Part shown: positions 11,496 to 22,499 of the stretch, one piece after another
How the letters are laid out: every line of letters starts with the position of its first letter
Numbering within the stretch: the first letter of the stretch is position 1
Assembly (NCBI RefSeq): GCF_033958435.1
Contig: NC_134138.1
Coordinates: 8,320,001-8,384,000 of the forward strand
From: Carettochelys insculpta
Lineage: Eukaryota; Chordata; Testudines; Carettochelyidae
Direction: 5' to 3'
DNA length: 64,000 nt
Program-made: the position numbers and the translations under genes
Notes under the pieces: model-generated
What the model saw: only the letters and a program-made list of their open reading frames with translations
Told to the model about the DNA's origin: nothing
Databases searched by the model: none

Positions 11496-12914
11496 TTAGA
11501 CAAACCTGCCAAACAAAAGTCTGCCCGTGACTCAATTGTGGGAGAGAGACAATCCAGAATTACTCTCCAAAACAAAGAGCTCGGTGTGATTCTGCACTGA
11601 TCACAGTGCTGAGAAGCACAACTAACTCCTCAGGGAATAATATTGACCATAACTGAGCAGCATGGCCTGACATGGAGTTCTGAGGTCTCTGGAGTCCCTC
11701 ATTGTCATTGGCTGGGGGATTGATGAGCTCTAATTAGCCTTTGGAAAATGACCTTCTCAAGAAAACATGGTTCCATTTTTCCATCTGCAGCAACGTGGGG
11801 TTGGTGTGGGCTTGTGTGTGTTTAATGTTGTTGTCCTTTCATCATTCTCCAGAAGCAATGAGTAAAAATGTGCCCGACGCTGGGAAAGAGATGACGGGGC
11901 AGCGTTATGCTACAGACCAGAGGTAATCAACAATTGTACTGAGGGCCACCAGATCATTTTGAGCAGACCACAAATCTTTTCTTTCAGTCATTTTTAGCCT
12001 GGTTATTACTTTCACATTGTTTTCTGTGTTACCTGGTCTTTGATTATGCCTGGGCCCAAAATGTGGACCATGCAAACGCAAATGATTAACTACCCTTGTT
12101 ATAAAACAGCCTGCAACCAGAGCAAAATCAATTGCCAATGGATGCTGGGGTTCAAACTCCCAAACACAGTGGTTAGCTCCCAGCGACACCAAAAACTGCT
12201 GAGGGCCCCAGGGCAGGGTGGGATGGGGTCCTGGCTTCTCATCCCTGTAAGGGGCGGGGCCAGGGGCTGAAGGGGAGGGTTTAAGACAGAGCCATACGTG
12301 GAGTGGCAGCACAGTGCTCTTCAGTGTTTCAAAGGAGCCCATTGCTGTAGCCACCACTGCTTCTACTTCAGCAGTGGCAGTGGCTGGAGCTCTGGGTTTC
12401 TTTGAAATGCTGGGCCTGGAGGCAAGTGTCTCCACTGTTACCCCCGCCTTCCCATTGGTGGGCCTGCTAGCCCCACACTGGGCAGATCCACCCCATCGTG
12501 GGCACATAGGTGAGAACACCATTCCCATCATATTTTGGGCCAAAAAAATGTCATTGTGTTGTGCTTGGTGGACCTCGGCACTGGTGGTGGCCTTGGGCAA
12601 CGTACAACAGGACTGTGTCTCACAGCTGAGAGGCCCAGATCCCCTAACTCCCATGGAGTCCTGCACTTAGGGTTAGTGTCCTTTTGAATTGTGACCTAAG
12701 GGAGCCGAGCAATATCTCAATTCCAGGCTGTAGCCCATGGATCCTATCACCGGGTCCTAAGGACTTAGGTCTTGTCTTTGAAGGAGGGGCCTGAAATAGC
12801 AACAAACCAGTGTGAAACTACAGCTAGGATGTTCAAAAGGTTCCTGAATTCCGTTGAATTTAAAAACCTAGGAATATGGTTGAGTGTGCGGGGTGGTAGG
12901 CGGATACGATTAAG
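11496..12914. other. Unassigned sequence
   Basis: The opening 'agaggtaatcaacaattgt' and 'gagggccaccagatcat' near 11,920 resemble the left end of a hAT-type element. No matching right end was found, so it is not called. The 253-codon minus-strand frame (11905-12666) shows no domain and is judged spurious. Confidence 0.35.
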
Positions 12915-13105
12915 GAGACACTACTGACACTGGAATGCGTTGCCTAGAGAGGTGGGGGATTCTCCATCCCCGGAGGTTTTTATGTCCTGGCTTGACAAGG
13001 TCCTGGCTGGGATGATTTATACGGGGTTGCTCCTGCTTTGGAGAGGGGGCTGGACCAGATGACCTCCTGAGGTCCCTTCCAGCCCTAGGATTCTAAGAGT
13101 TCCAC
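12915..13105 (+). mobile_element. CR1 LINE 3' part
   Basis: It contains 'actggaatgcgttgcctaga', the ORF2 C-terminal coding segment, then 'gatgacctcctgaggtccct' and 'ccagccctaggattcta', the 3' terminus. The copy is 5'-truncated and not open. Confidence 0.8.
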
Positions 13106-14867
13106 AATTCTCAACAGAGAGGCCAGGGAAGGGACGGGCCATGAAGAAGGCAATACCTTTGTCCTTGAGGTGGTCCTTCCTGGTCAGCATTGAGCGGGAC
13201 TTTGTAGAGGCAGCATGGAGAGCTGTTGCGCAGTTACCTTCCTGGCTGTACCTGCTCTGTGGAACAAGCTTTATCAGTCTGTTAGCCTTTCACCAGCCCT
13301 GATGTCACATGGGAAAATAAATCAGAAGAACGAGACCCTCCCACCTCCCTGGGGTTGTGTAACTCTCCTGGTGGAGCAATATGTAGAGGAAGGAAGCGGC
13401 AAACGCAGAAACCAGCTTTGATTGGCAATAAGTCCAACAGCATCAGTCATCGAGAAGAGATTTGGTTGTGCGTGACTTGTGCTTTATACCCCTCAGGTGC
13501 AGGAGACAGCTGAAGAGGCTGTTACACCTCACTAAGGCTGGAAGGCAGCCTCCCATTACTTACACTGACAGCTGAGAAAACACAAACAAGCAGCCAAGAA
13601 AACGGATTCCTTACAACTCTCTCCCCTGAGATGTGAGGCTGCATTGACCTTATAACTGCTCAGAAAAGAATTTGAGACTCTGGCTTTGGGTTTCACTTTG
13701 AAAAGTACAAAAGAAGTCTGTTCTCCGAGGGCAACTATTATTATTGTTTTTCTGTTCATTTGCCCTGCTGGGGTGGTGACCTGAGCTTGTTTAATACAAG
13801 ACGTGTGAGCTGAAAAAAATCAATAAAAGAGCCAAAGAGCCATTTATGTAGAGATTTCCTAGCGAGAGCTCATTAACTCTGAACACCACTGACTTCCCTC
13901 AGAAAAGGAAAGGAACTCTGGCTACAGTCCCTTATTCCGATTAATCCTTCAGGTTTCTGTGACACTGGCAAACCAGGCTCTGGCTCTTGCCAAGACTTCA
14001 GGCATTAGCTAACGTGTGGTTTATGGGGACCCCCATGGAGCCCACTCACTGTTTACGTGTGTTTTATGTCAGCCCAGTACTTTATGGGGGCCTGTGAAAA
14101 CCCTTCATGTTGCTGTATTTGGATCAGAATCAGACATTTTATTTTTGAGCTACTCTTGAACGTCAGAGGAGAATGAGACAGAATCGGCTTGTACGGAGTA
14201 TGTGAAATGGATTTCTATTGCTTTGTTTATTCCTCAGCTATTCTTTTAATTAGAATGCCAATTGATTTTCCATTGTCTAGAATAACGAGGTTCCAATCAG
14301 TGGAGAGGCTGGAATACTAAGTAGTCTTAATTTTTTTATCGAGGCCCTGTAACAGTGTTAATATTAAAATGTCATCAGTCTTGTTGAGATGCATACCAAG
14401 CTTGAAATGAATGTAGGGGTTTTTGTTTGTTTTACCCCCTGCCTTTTACAGATCTAATTTAAATTACAAATGTTCTTGATGAAAAGGGTGCAGACTAACT
14501 TCCATATCACAAGCAATTATTTCCAGTTTGGTAAGGAGAAGAGGAAAAAAATAAAAAAACAAAAAAACAACAACCTGAAAACCTCTTGAAAGTCCCACAT
14601 AGGCTGAGTAGAAAGCAGCTGACTTCTAGTGCCCTCTGCAAACTTCAAGGTAACTTTCCACTGACCTGCAAAGAGTGATGTGAGACTGGTTGGCGCACAG
14701 AGTTGCATCACTTTAACTATCCAGGATAGTACTGGTCATATATTTCTTGAACTACGCTCATTTTAGGTTCTGTATTGGTATAAACCAGCACAACTCCCCA
14801 CTCCTCTGTGTGGATATAGTCATGCTGGTATAAAGGTGTTTATCCTTGAATTGCTCATACATACACA
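13106..14867. other. Apparently unique, AT-richer sequence
   Basis: No repeat or exon was recognised. The interval 13,780-14,500 reads as low-repeat, AT-rich sequence and could include conserved non-coding DNA, but conservation cannot be judged from one sequence. Confidence 0.35.
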
Positions 14868-15057
14868 TACCTCACAGAACTGGAAGGGGCCTTGAGGTCA
14901 TTGAGTCCAGTCCCCTGCCCTCACAGCAGGGCCTATCACCACCCCTAGCACATTTTTTTCCTATTTTAACTTTCCCCAGAGCCTCAAAAGGCCCCATCAA
15001 GGATTGAGCTCACAACCTCAGGTTTGTGAGGCTGGTGCTCTAACCACTGAGCCTTCC
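14868..15057 (-). mobile_element. tRNA-derived SINE with CR1-like tail, copy 2
   Basis: On the minus strand the head reads 'ggctcagtggttagagcacc' (A box region) followed by 'ggttgtgagctcaatcc' (B box). On the plus strand the tail is 'cagaactggaaggggccttg' followed by 'cattgagtccagtcccctgc', the CR1 3' end. It is the most complete copy in the window. Confidence 0.8.
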
Positions 15058-15127
15058 CCCCATCCGTCCTATAAGGCAAGGGGGATAAACTATATTGGGA
15101 TAAGTAGCAGAGAGGTGGTCATAGCTT

Positions 15128-15620
15128 CGAGAACAACAAGAAGTCTTGTGGCACCTTATAGACTAACAGATATTCTGGAGCATAAGCTTTCATGGGCAAA
15201 GACCCACTTCATCAGATGCTCAAGTTGTGGGGGTGGTTTCAGAGGGGTACTTAAAGAGGGGGGTCCCAGTAAAAGGGAGGGCCAGAGCTGAAAAGGTCTA
15301 TTCAGCAAGGTGGAAATGGCCCAGTATTAAAAGCACTTATCAAAAGAGGAAAAAACAAGTCAGATCAGACGGGGATGTGAGCCTTTGTCAGAGTCTAATG
15401 AGGAGCTATTAGCCCCCAAAGCAGAGAAACTGCCTTTGTAAGATGTGAGCCACTCCCAGTCTCTGTTTAATCCATGGTTAATGGAGTCAAATTTGCAAAT
15501 AAATTGCAGCTCAGAGATTTCTCTCTCCATTTGATTTTTACAATTTTTTTGTTTCAGAACTGGGATAAAACCCCTCCGTAATGGTGGAATTGCTGCCATA
15601 CCAGATTTGTACCAATATAG
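15128..15620 (-). pseudogene. Penelope-like element, 3' part of ORF and pLTR-like end
   Basis: The minus-strand frame 15599-15360 encodes EREISELQFICKFDSINHGL then NRDWEWLTSYKGSFSALG. This is the C-terminal segment that follows the GIY-YIG endonuclease in vertebrate Penelope-like elements. Downstream on the element strand lies the non-coding 3' end, whose plus-strand form is 'aagtcttgtggcaccttata' plus 'gactaacagatattctgg'. A hammerhead-ribozyme-like motif lies within it (15178-15221). RT and the endonuclease core are absent, so the copy is 5'-truncated. Confidence 0.85.
15178..15221 (-). ncRNA. Hammerhead-ribozyme-like motif in PLE end
   Basis: On the minus strand the order is GAGCAT, CTGATGA, A, GTGGG, a short loop, CCCAT, GAA, AGCT, T, ATGCTC. 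GAGCAT and ATGCTC are perfectly complementary (stem I). GTGGG/CCCAT forms stem II with one wobble. CTGATGA and GAA are the invariant hammerhead core. AGCT is a self-complementary mini stem III, and T occupies the cleavage-site position. This fits the minimal hammerheads known from Penelope-like elements. Self-cleavage is inferred, not shown. Confidence 0.75.
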
Positions 15621-15754
15621 CCATTTCAGAACAACAGCAAATCACTCCCCTAACTGACATAGCTCTATTGGCACAAAATCTGGGTGTAAACTAGGCTTTA
15701 AGTAGTTAACACTGTCCCAGGACCTACCAGCAGCCACAGGATGCTAAGTGTAAA

Positions 15755-16002
15755 GGCTATGTTTATGCTACACATAGAAGTCGACTGCCACGATGCCATT
15801 ATCCACAGTCAACTTCCATGTCTATCCAGCAGAAGGTCAACGAGAGCATTTCTCCCTTCGACCTTCCTTATCCCTCACATCTTGCAAGGCGTACTGGGGT
15901 CAACATTGACCTCAAGGAGCGTCATTTCATGCATGCACAAAATGGGACCCTGGAAGATCGACCCTGAGTAGGTCGATCTTCTGCTGTAGTGTGGCTCTAG
16001 CC
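15755..16002. mobile_element. GTCTACAC-group DNA transposon, diverged
   Basis: The left end is 'ggctatgtttatgctacac' and the right end 'gtagtgtggctctagcc', diverged inverted repeats. Inside are 'gaagatcgaccctgagtagg' and 'tcgatcttctgct', typical of the group. Flanking triplets are AAA and AGA, so the TSD is imperfect. No coding frame. Confidence 0.55.
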
Positions 16003-16005
16003 AGA

Positions 16006-16101
16006 GGCTAGGTCTACACTACGCTACAAACGTGGGTTTATGAAGACAGTGACATCGAGCTAACTGCCTTAAAATCGACTCTATCGCATAGCGTAGACAT
16101 A
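16006..16101. mobile_element. GTCTACAC-group DNA element, short copy
   Basis: The left end is 'ggctaggtctacactacgct' and the right end 'catagcgtagacatag'. The ends are inverted repeats (GTCTAC...GTAGAC with ACGC/GCGT inside). The copy is under 100 bp and abuts the previous one. Confidence 0.6.
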
Positions 16102-16824
16102 GATAAAACAGTCCTGAGCCTGCTGTCATTGACACCAGCAGGAAGAGGAGCCATCACACAGCCTGAAAACAGAGCAAGTGCAACAGCCAATGTATTAAAA
16201 CCACTCCTCTGCCAGCCCAGCGAGTGAGTACCTAAAAGCCAGTTCCTCTGCCTTGAAACCTGCTAGGCTGCGTTTGATAATGCAGAGAAATGTGCTGGGA
16301 TCCGCAGGGAAATCAGCACTCATTACCCTCCCTTACACCCTTCTTCGTAGCCTCTGTGTTCTTTTCTGGGTCCCAGTCAATATCACACAGGTGATGGTGG
16401 CTGCGGAATGGGTTTATAATGAGTGTTGGCAGGCACTGAAGCCAATTAGAAAGAATTACCCTGCCTGCTGGCTCGTTAACCAGTGACCCTGTGATTGCTG
16501 CTCATTCATAGTTACTCCCACCCCACTGGCAAGGCTTCCCCGGCAGTGTATGGGAGGGAGGGAGGGAGGCCTGATGTCGCAGGAGATGTTAATTGCACAA
16601 TGCATTATGAGTTGGACGGTGCTGCCTGGTGGCTCCAGCCCCCACAGCTGGCACAGAATGCACGCCGGCAGCGACACAGATTTTATTTTCAATTATAGCC
16701 ACAGAGGGGTGACTCCCTCGCCGCTTCCCTCCTCCCCAGGGAAAATCCTGTGTGCAAGGAAGGTGGAAAAGGCCTAAACGATTTTCGGTGAAGGGGGAAG
16801 GGAGATTAGACAGCTCAGCTCTGA
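16102..16824. other. Unassigned sequence
   Basis: No gene or known repeat was recognised. A short GGGA run occurs at about 16,551-16,568. Confidence 0.35.
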
Positions 16825-17400
16825 ATCACAAAATCGGAGAACTCTGGAACTGGAAGGGACTTTGTGAGGTCACCAAGTCCAGTCCTTTGTCCTCATGGCA
16901 GGACCAAGCACCATCTAGACCATCCCTGATTGGTGTCTGTCTAACCTGCTCTTAAATATCTCCAGTGATGGAGATTCTACAACCTCCATAGGCAATTTAT
17001 TCCAGTGCTCAACCACCCTCACAGTTAGGAAGTTTTTCCTAATGTCCAACCTAAACCTCCCTTGCTACAGTTTAAGCCCATTGCTCCTTGTTCTATCTTC
17101 AGAGGCCAAGGAGAACAATTTTTCTCCCTCCAACTTGTAACACTCTTTCACGTACTTGAAAACCATTAACATGTCCCCTCTAAGTCGTCTCTTTTCTAAA
17201 TTAAACAAGCCCAGTTCTTTCAGTCGTCCCTCATAGCTCATGTTCTCAAGACCTTTAATCATTCTTGTTGCTCTTCTCTGGACCTTCTCCAGTTTCACCA
17301 CATCTTTTTTTAAGTGTGATGCCCAGAACTAGACACAATACTCCAGTTGAGGCCTAATCACTGCTGAGTAGAGCAGAAGAATGACTTCTCGAGTGAAAGG
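16825..17400 (-). mobile_element. CR1 LINE 3' part
   Basis: The minus-strand frame 17301-17065 encodes VKLEKVQRRATRMIKGLENM and GRLKELGLFNLEKRRLRGDM, the CR1 ORF2 C-terminal region. It is followed by the rest of the C-terminus and the 3' UTR, with the 3' end near 16825. The family sequence continues beyond the frame to about 17400. Stops at the C-terminus show it is not functional. Confidence 0.88.
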
Positions 17401-17624
17401 CGGATAAGAAATGCACGCCAGAGTCAGCTTGCAAACAGCGTTAGGAGTGCTTGATGTGGGCCAGAATGGCCATCTGTCTCGGATGACTTCATTGCAGGGA
17501 AGAGTTCATCTGCCCTCTTGCCCTGGACTGATATTTCTTGATGTTCAGGGTTTCTGAACCTGAGACTCCTGGGTTCTGATCCTGATCCCACCAGTGGTTT
17601 GCTGGGGAACTTGAGGCAAACCAT

Positions 17625-17700
17625 ATAATTATTTAGCACAGAGGGGTCCCAGGCATAAGTCATGGCCCCGTAGTGCTAGATGCTGTACAAGAAGATGACT
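17625..17700 (+). mobile_element. Ancient interspersed repeat ('gtgctag..gctgtac' family)
   Basis: 'ttatttagcacagaggggtc' and 'gtagtgctagatgctgtaca' match the core of a family also seen at 21365, 47965 and 53735. It is probably an old LINE/SINE-derived amniote repeat; the class is uncertain. Confidence 0.45.
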
Positions 17701-17956
17701 GAAAGAGGTTACGCTCTGTGTAATAACCTGTCTGTGCCTTTGCCAACACAAACTTAGCTGCCCCAGGCACAAGTCTGAGGGTCTCTGGGTGGATAAACTC
17801 CCCCGCACAAACCTCAGAGTTTCCAGGTGAGATTCTCAGAAGTACATAGGGGACTTAGGATCCCCCCCATTCCCCATGAATTTGAATGGGAGTTGAGTGC
17901 CTAATGCTCTTAGGCACCTGTGAAACTCTCTCCTTTGATGCTTAGGCAAGTCCTAT

Positions 17957-18092
17957 CTGAACTTATATCTCATAGAGCTGGAAGGGACCTCAGGAGGTCA
18001 CAGAATCCAGTCCTCTGCCCTCTTAGGTTGAGCTCACAACCCTGGGTTTAGCAGGTCAATGCTCAAACCACTGAGCTATCCCTCCTCCTCAC
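17957..18092 (-). mobile_element. tRNA-derived SINE with CR1-like tail, copy 3 (internally deleted)
   Basis: The minus-strand head reads 'ggatagctcagtggtttgag' (A box region) and 'gggttgtgagctcaacc' (B box). The plus strand shows the CR1-type tail 'catagagctggaagggacct'. The spacer between head and tail is shorter than in copies 1 and 2. Confidence 0.75.
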
Positions 18093-19720
18093 ATCTTCCT
18101 TCAATCAATCAGTCAGTCAGATGGGGGAGGCTGCACCCTTTGTGGACTGAGTTTTCTACTGAGATGACCTGACCCTTTCATTTTCAGACGGTCCACTGAC
18201 CTTACGGGTATATTCAGCATCCCAGGACCAAAGCTGCCTAATTGTGGGAGGTGGGAGCAGGGCAGGATAGTGTTGGTGGGACCATAGAAGGGTTTCTCAG
18301 CACGGGCACGCTCTCTTATGGTTGGGCCTGGCATAGCAGCTCTTTGCTCCCCCGCATCCCACATTAACAGCCATTCTGGCCCCTGCTTCTCCTTGTGACT
18401 TGGCCCTCTCTACACTTGAGTTTCAGCCCCTTTCGCGTAACAGAGAACTCAATACAACCAATGACCAGACCAACATCCTTCCATTGGGTCTCCAGCCTCT
18501 GGGCCCTACTTACAGCTTCACCTCAGGGCTTTCTAAAGTTCCCGTCCCCTTACATTGGGTGCTTCATGCCATTTCCCTTAGTGGTTGGCCGGGGTGATCC
18601 AGGCCAGCTGTTACACTGATTTCCAGTCCAGGGGCCTGTCAGGTTCCTTGCTGCTGCCTCCATGGACTTCTTCTTATTGTGGCCGTCAGCAGGCATCTCA
18701 TGCTGCCTCTCTAAACTCCCCCTTCTCTCTAGGCCAGGACACTTGGGGCTCTCTCCTGACAACCCCACCCCTTACCCCCCAACAAATCCCACACTAAAAG
18801 TACCAGCTCCTACCCTCCTCAGGCTTCAGCTCTCGTGTCCATGAAGCTGCTCTGCTCTGGCCCTCTACTGAACACCTCAGGGCTTGTTCTCCAGGTCCCA
18901 CCCATCTACCAGGGCTCACCCCCAGCATCTGCTCTGTGGGCCTGGCCTCCTGTCAGATTTCTCTACTCAGAAGCAGTCCCCAGGCCCCTGGGCTTCCTGC
19001 TTGATCCTGACAGGTTCATGACTAGTGCCACCACGAGAGGGAAGGCAGAGCTCTCCTCTGCATCCTCACCTCCTTTCTTTGCAGATGCCACTCTGCTCCT
19101 TCCACAGCTGGGCTTCATTGTGAATTAAGCCTGGCCCACCCTCGCGGTGCAGCCAGGTAGTGTAACTAGCCATAGGCTCTATCTATTTCATTCTGACAGA
19201 GCCAGGATGGAAGGCACGTCCCAGCCCACCTTCTTACTCAGGGCTTCAATTAGGGGAGCGACCCAGGCCTGCTGAGAGGGGCGGCAAAGGGGGCAGTTGG
19301 CCCAGGGCCTGGCATTTCAAAGAAGCCTGGAGCTTCAGCTGCCACTGTTGCTACTTTGGTAGAGGCAGCAATCAGAGCTCTGGGCCATTAGAAGTGCCGC
19401 GGCAATACTTCTGTGTCGCTCTGCGGGGCTGTGAAGGCAGCACCATGATCTGAGTGGCACCATGTGCTAACTGCCCTGGCCACACCCCTTACACCCTTGG
19501 CCACGCCCATTCTGCCTTTGGCCACGCCCCATCTGGGGCATGGAGCTGGGTCATGCAATGTCTGTTGGCCCCACTTCGGCGCTCCCTATCCCCTCCTTGG
19601 CTTGGCTAAGCAGCTGTCCTGTCCTTGGCTGGCATGGTGAGATCTGTCCTGGTCTGTTCCAGACTGCATGACCTGAAGGTCTGTCCCTAAGACCTGGAAT
19701 TCATATGATGGCTTAGGAAA
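18093..19720. other. Unassigned sequence
   Basis: C-rich on the plus strand through 18,360-19,130. There are many short frames and no recognised domain, exon or repeat. Confidence 0.35.
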
Positions 19721-19777
19721 CTTGCAAAACAAAAAGCAGTCAAGTAGCACTTTAAAGACTAGCAAAATAGTTTATTA

Positions 19778-19814
19778 GGTGAGCTTTCGTGGGACGGACC
19801 CACTTCTTCAGACC
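19778..19814 (-). ncRNA. Hammerhead-ribozyme-like motif, left arm
   Basis: On the minus strand: GGT, CTGAAGA, A, GTGGG-loop-CCCAC (perfect stem II), GAA, AGCT, C, ACC. GGT/ACC gives a 3-bp stem I. All invariant core bases are present. Activity is inferred. Confidence 0.65.
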
Positions 19815-20099
19815 ATAGCCAGACCGGAACAGACTCAATATTTAAGGCACAGAGAAGCAAAAACAGTAAGCAAGGAGGACAAATCAGAAAAAGATAATCA
19901 AGGTGAGCAAATCAGAGAGTGGAGGGGTGGTGGGGGAAGGTCAAGAATTATACTTGGCTCAATCTAATTCTTGACCTTTCCCCCCACCCCTCCACTCTCT
20001 GATTTGCTCACCTTGATTATCTTTTTCTGATTTGTCCTCCTTGCTTACTGTTTTTGCTTCTCTGTGTCTTAAATATTGAGTCTGTTCCGGTCTGGCTCT

Positions 20100-20136
20100 G
20101 GTCTGAAGAAGTGGGTCTGTCCCACGAAAGCTCACC
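20100..20136 (+). ncRNA. Hammerhead-ribozyme-like motif, right arm
   Basis: On the plus strand: GGT, CTGAAGA, A, GTGGG-TCTGT-CCCAC, GAA, AGCT, C, ACC. It mirrors the left-arm motif, so one transcript across the palindrome carries this motif plus the complement of the other. Confidence 0.65.
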
Positions 20137-20225
20137 TAATAAACTATTTTGCTAGTCTTTAAAGTGCTACTTGACTGCTTTTTGTTTTGATAGTGTATAG
20201 ACTAGCACGGCTTCCTCTCTGTTAC

Positions 20226-20700
20226 TTAGGAAATTCAGTGTGAGTTTCCTCCACTCCCTCCTATGTGCTGCACATTTTATAATGGAGTCCTAGGGTGGAA
20301 GAGGTAATAGCAGTGCATTCACCAGAGAGCATAAGAGCGCAGTCCCTGCCCTGTAAAGCAATGCAATGCAACAGAAAGGGCACACAGGGCTCTGACACAC
20401 ACTTCCAGGCCCTGCAGACTAATGTACTTCTCTCTCCAGGCTCTGGTTGCTCTCATTAGAGAGTCCCTGATGGGCGGGAAGGAGAAAATGAGACTTTAAA
20501 TTTTAATCATTTCATTATTACTCAATTAATCTCTCCCTTCCCATGAGTGCTTGCAAAGCCACTGAAAGGATCGTGATAAACCTGAGGGAAGATGGTGGAA
20601 AGGGTCATGTTCTAGCTAGGGAAGAAATTCTAGGAAAGAAGATGGTCCTTAGAAGGAAGCTCTGTGGCACAGAAGGAATAATCACAGCGAGAAACATCTA
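20226..20700. other. Unassigned sequence
   Basis: Nothing recognised. Confidence 0.35.
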
Positions 20701-20945
20701 GGCTGTGTCTAGAAGACAAAGAGAACTTTGAAGTTGCTTTCTTTGAAGTACAACTTCGAAGTTGAGTGTCTACAAACTTCGGAGTAGGGCACTACTCCAT
20801 TCCCAGGAATGGTGTAAGGACTTCAGAGTTGGACTCCCTGTTTTGAAGTGAACTTCTAAGTTAGGGAAAAATGTGTGTGGACTCTCTGGTGGCTACTTCG
20901 AAGTAGTGCTTAACTGCAAAGTTAGTTCCTAGTGTAGACACACCC
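20701..20945. mobile_element. GTCTACAC-group DNA transposon with 3-bp TSD
   Basis: The left end is 'ggctgtgtctaga' and the right end 'tagtgtagacacaccc', inverted repeats. CTA flanks both sides (20698-20700 and 20946-20948). Subterminal 'cttcgaagt' motifs recur on both sides (for example near 20755 and 20898). No transposase is encoded. Confidence 0.72.
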
Positions 20946-21364
20946 CTAATGTAATTAGGCAGCAAGGGTGAAAATCAGGACACTTTTTTAAAGGAGCTGG
21001 TGCAGCAGAGTTGCATGTATAGAACAAAGCTTGTGGTTGGTCTCATCATCCTTGAAACACACCAGCTCAAATCACTGCACTGTACACAATTTTAAATGAC
21101 AACGGTGAGAACATTCAATAAGCTGCCATCTAACATGGAACTCCAGGAAGGAGTGCCCTGGTGATCCGAAAGGGATGTGCGTTCAGTATACGGACCTGTA
21201 TTACAGCAACAGATCTGCCACTCGCACCCTGCTGGAAAGAATCAAAATTGCTCAGCTGCTGCCATACACCCCGCACAGCTCACGTTTAATGGAGATTCTC
21301 TTTAAGTCAAAATTCTTTTTCTTATTAATAACTGTATGCTGCTCAACCAGGAGCAGAGCTCCAC
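20946..21364. other. Unassigned sequence
   Basis: Nothing recognised. Confidence 0.35.
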
Positions 21365-21560
21365 AATGCTAGGTGCTGAACAAACACAAAGCAAGAACCA
21401 CTCCCTGGCCTGAAGAGCTTATGGTGTAAATAAGTAAGACAGACAACGGGTGGAGGAGAAATGGAAATAGAGAGAGAGGAAGTGATTCGCACTCAGACGA
21501 ATGGCTAGCTCCCAGAATCCTGAGTGCCAGACCACTGCTCTGTCCCCTACAGCACACATA
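21365..21560 (+). mobile_element. Ancient interspersed repeat ('gtgctag..gctgtac' family)
   Basis: It begins 'atgctaggtgctgaacaaac' and continues 'ctccctggcctgaagagctt' and 'aagacagacaacgggtgg'. The order matches the copy at 47965. Class uncertain; non-coding. Confidence 0.5.
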
Positions 21561-21606
21561 AGAGGTGGTTGTGCTATTGGAGCAGGAGGATCTGAGTTCT
21601 GCCTCT

Positions 21607-21652
21607 GTTATCTATCTATCTATCCCCATACACCTCCTCTATCTATCTATTC
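21607..21652. repeat. Interrupted (TCTA)n microsatellite
   Basis: Two short TCTA runs are separated by about 18 bases. Confidence 0.85.
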
Positions 21653-22499
21653 ATTCCAGACCATGATACATGGTAACCCTCTGACATAGTTTGGGACATG
21701 GCCAAAAAAAGGAGCCATTGGCTTTATACTGTTGCCACACCACTGTCTTCTACTGAGTTCTTCCTGCTTCACTCTGGATAACCAAAATCAGACTCAAGTG
21801 TCCTGGGGAACCAAGAGACTTGGGAATACGGCGACAGACTTGGCTTTTAGCTCCATGCTAAGGAATGACTGATGGGGACTGAAGTGTGCTTTTGCTGGAA
21901 ACGGCCCAGACCTACTGCCTGAACCTCCAGCTCAAAACTAATAATAAGGAAAGAGAGATTGAGTGCAAAAACAATTAAGGGGAAAGATTTAGAGAGGCTG
22001 TGATCTAATAGACAGTCTGGAAGTGATAAAGGAATTACCTAGCTCTAACAAGGCCTCTAAGCCCCCCGAGGAACTGAGTGGAATATAATAATAAGCTAGA
22101 TACTGAAAGAAAAAAAGGAAGGTTATTATTTCTAAAATATTTAGACTAGCTGATTACATGTCAGCTCTCTCATCATCTCTAGAACATACGCCTGAAACAC
22201 CTAGCATCCCATAATGCAGATAGATAACTGGGGAAAGATTCTAAAACATCAGCTGCTTTCTATAAAGCCCCCTGCTCAATTAGCTGTACTCAAAAGACCC
22301 CAAATAAAGCAACATCAACAAAAGAAATTGCACTGCAGTGACCTTGTTATCAACAGCAGTATTCCTGTGTAGCACCTAGGCAGGTGCGCCATCTAGAGAC
22401 AGGTCAGATCCTCCGCAGGGCTGGAGTGCAGGGAGAGATGGAGAGTGGTGAGGAATTGATGGGGGCTCTCAGGTAATGTGGTGAGACTGGATGGATGAT
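21653..22499. other. Unassigned sequence
   Basis: No gene or repeat was recognised. Confidence 0.35.

Larger units (their letters stand above)
19721..20224. mobile_element. Palindromic Penelope-like insertion (two 3' ends facing inward) with 9-bp TSD
   Basis: A left arm on the minus strand (19725 to about 19951) and a right arm on the plus strand (about 19965-20189) are near-identical copies of a PLE 3' end. Each contains the 'ctttaaagact' block, a hammerhead-like motif and about 130 bases beyond it. Only the right arm carries the extra tail 'agactagcacggcttcctct' at 20190-20224. The 9-mer CTTAGGAAA flanks the insertion at 19712-19720 and 20225-20233. No coding sequence is included. Inverted arrangements of this sort are known for Penelope elements. 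High arm identity suggests a fairly young event. Confidence 0.85.

Noticed and set aside
11920..12300. hAT left end near 11,920
   Set aside because: No matching right end or TSD could be located.
11905..12666. 253-codon minus-strand open frame
   Set aside because: No recognisable domain. Overlaps a plus-strand frame of 118 codons and a possible hAT end; low-complexity composition.
14990..15057. tRNA-like sequence on the minus strand
   Set aside because: It has A and B boxes but no full cloverleaf, and it is fused to a CR1 tail, so it is a SINE head and not a tRNA gene.
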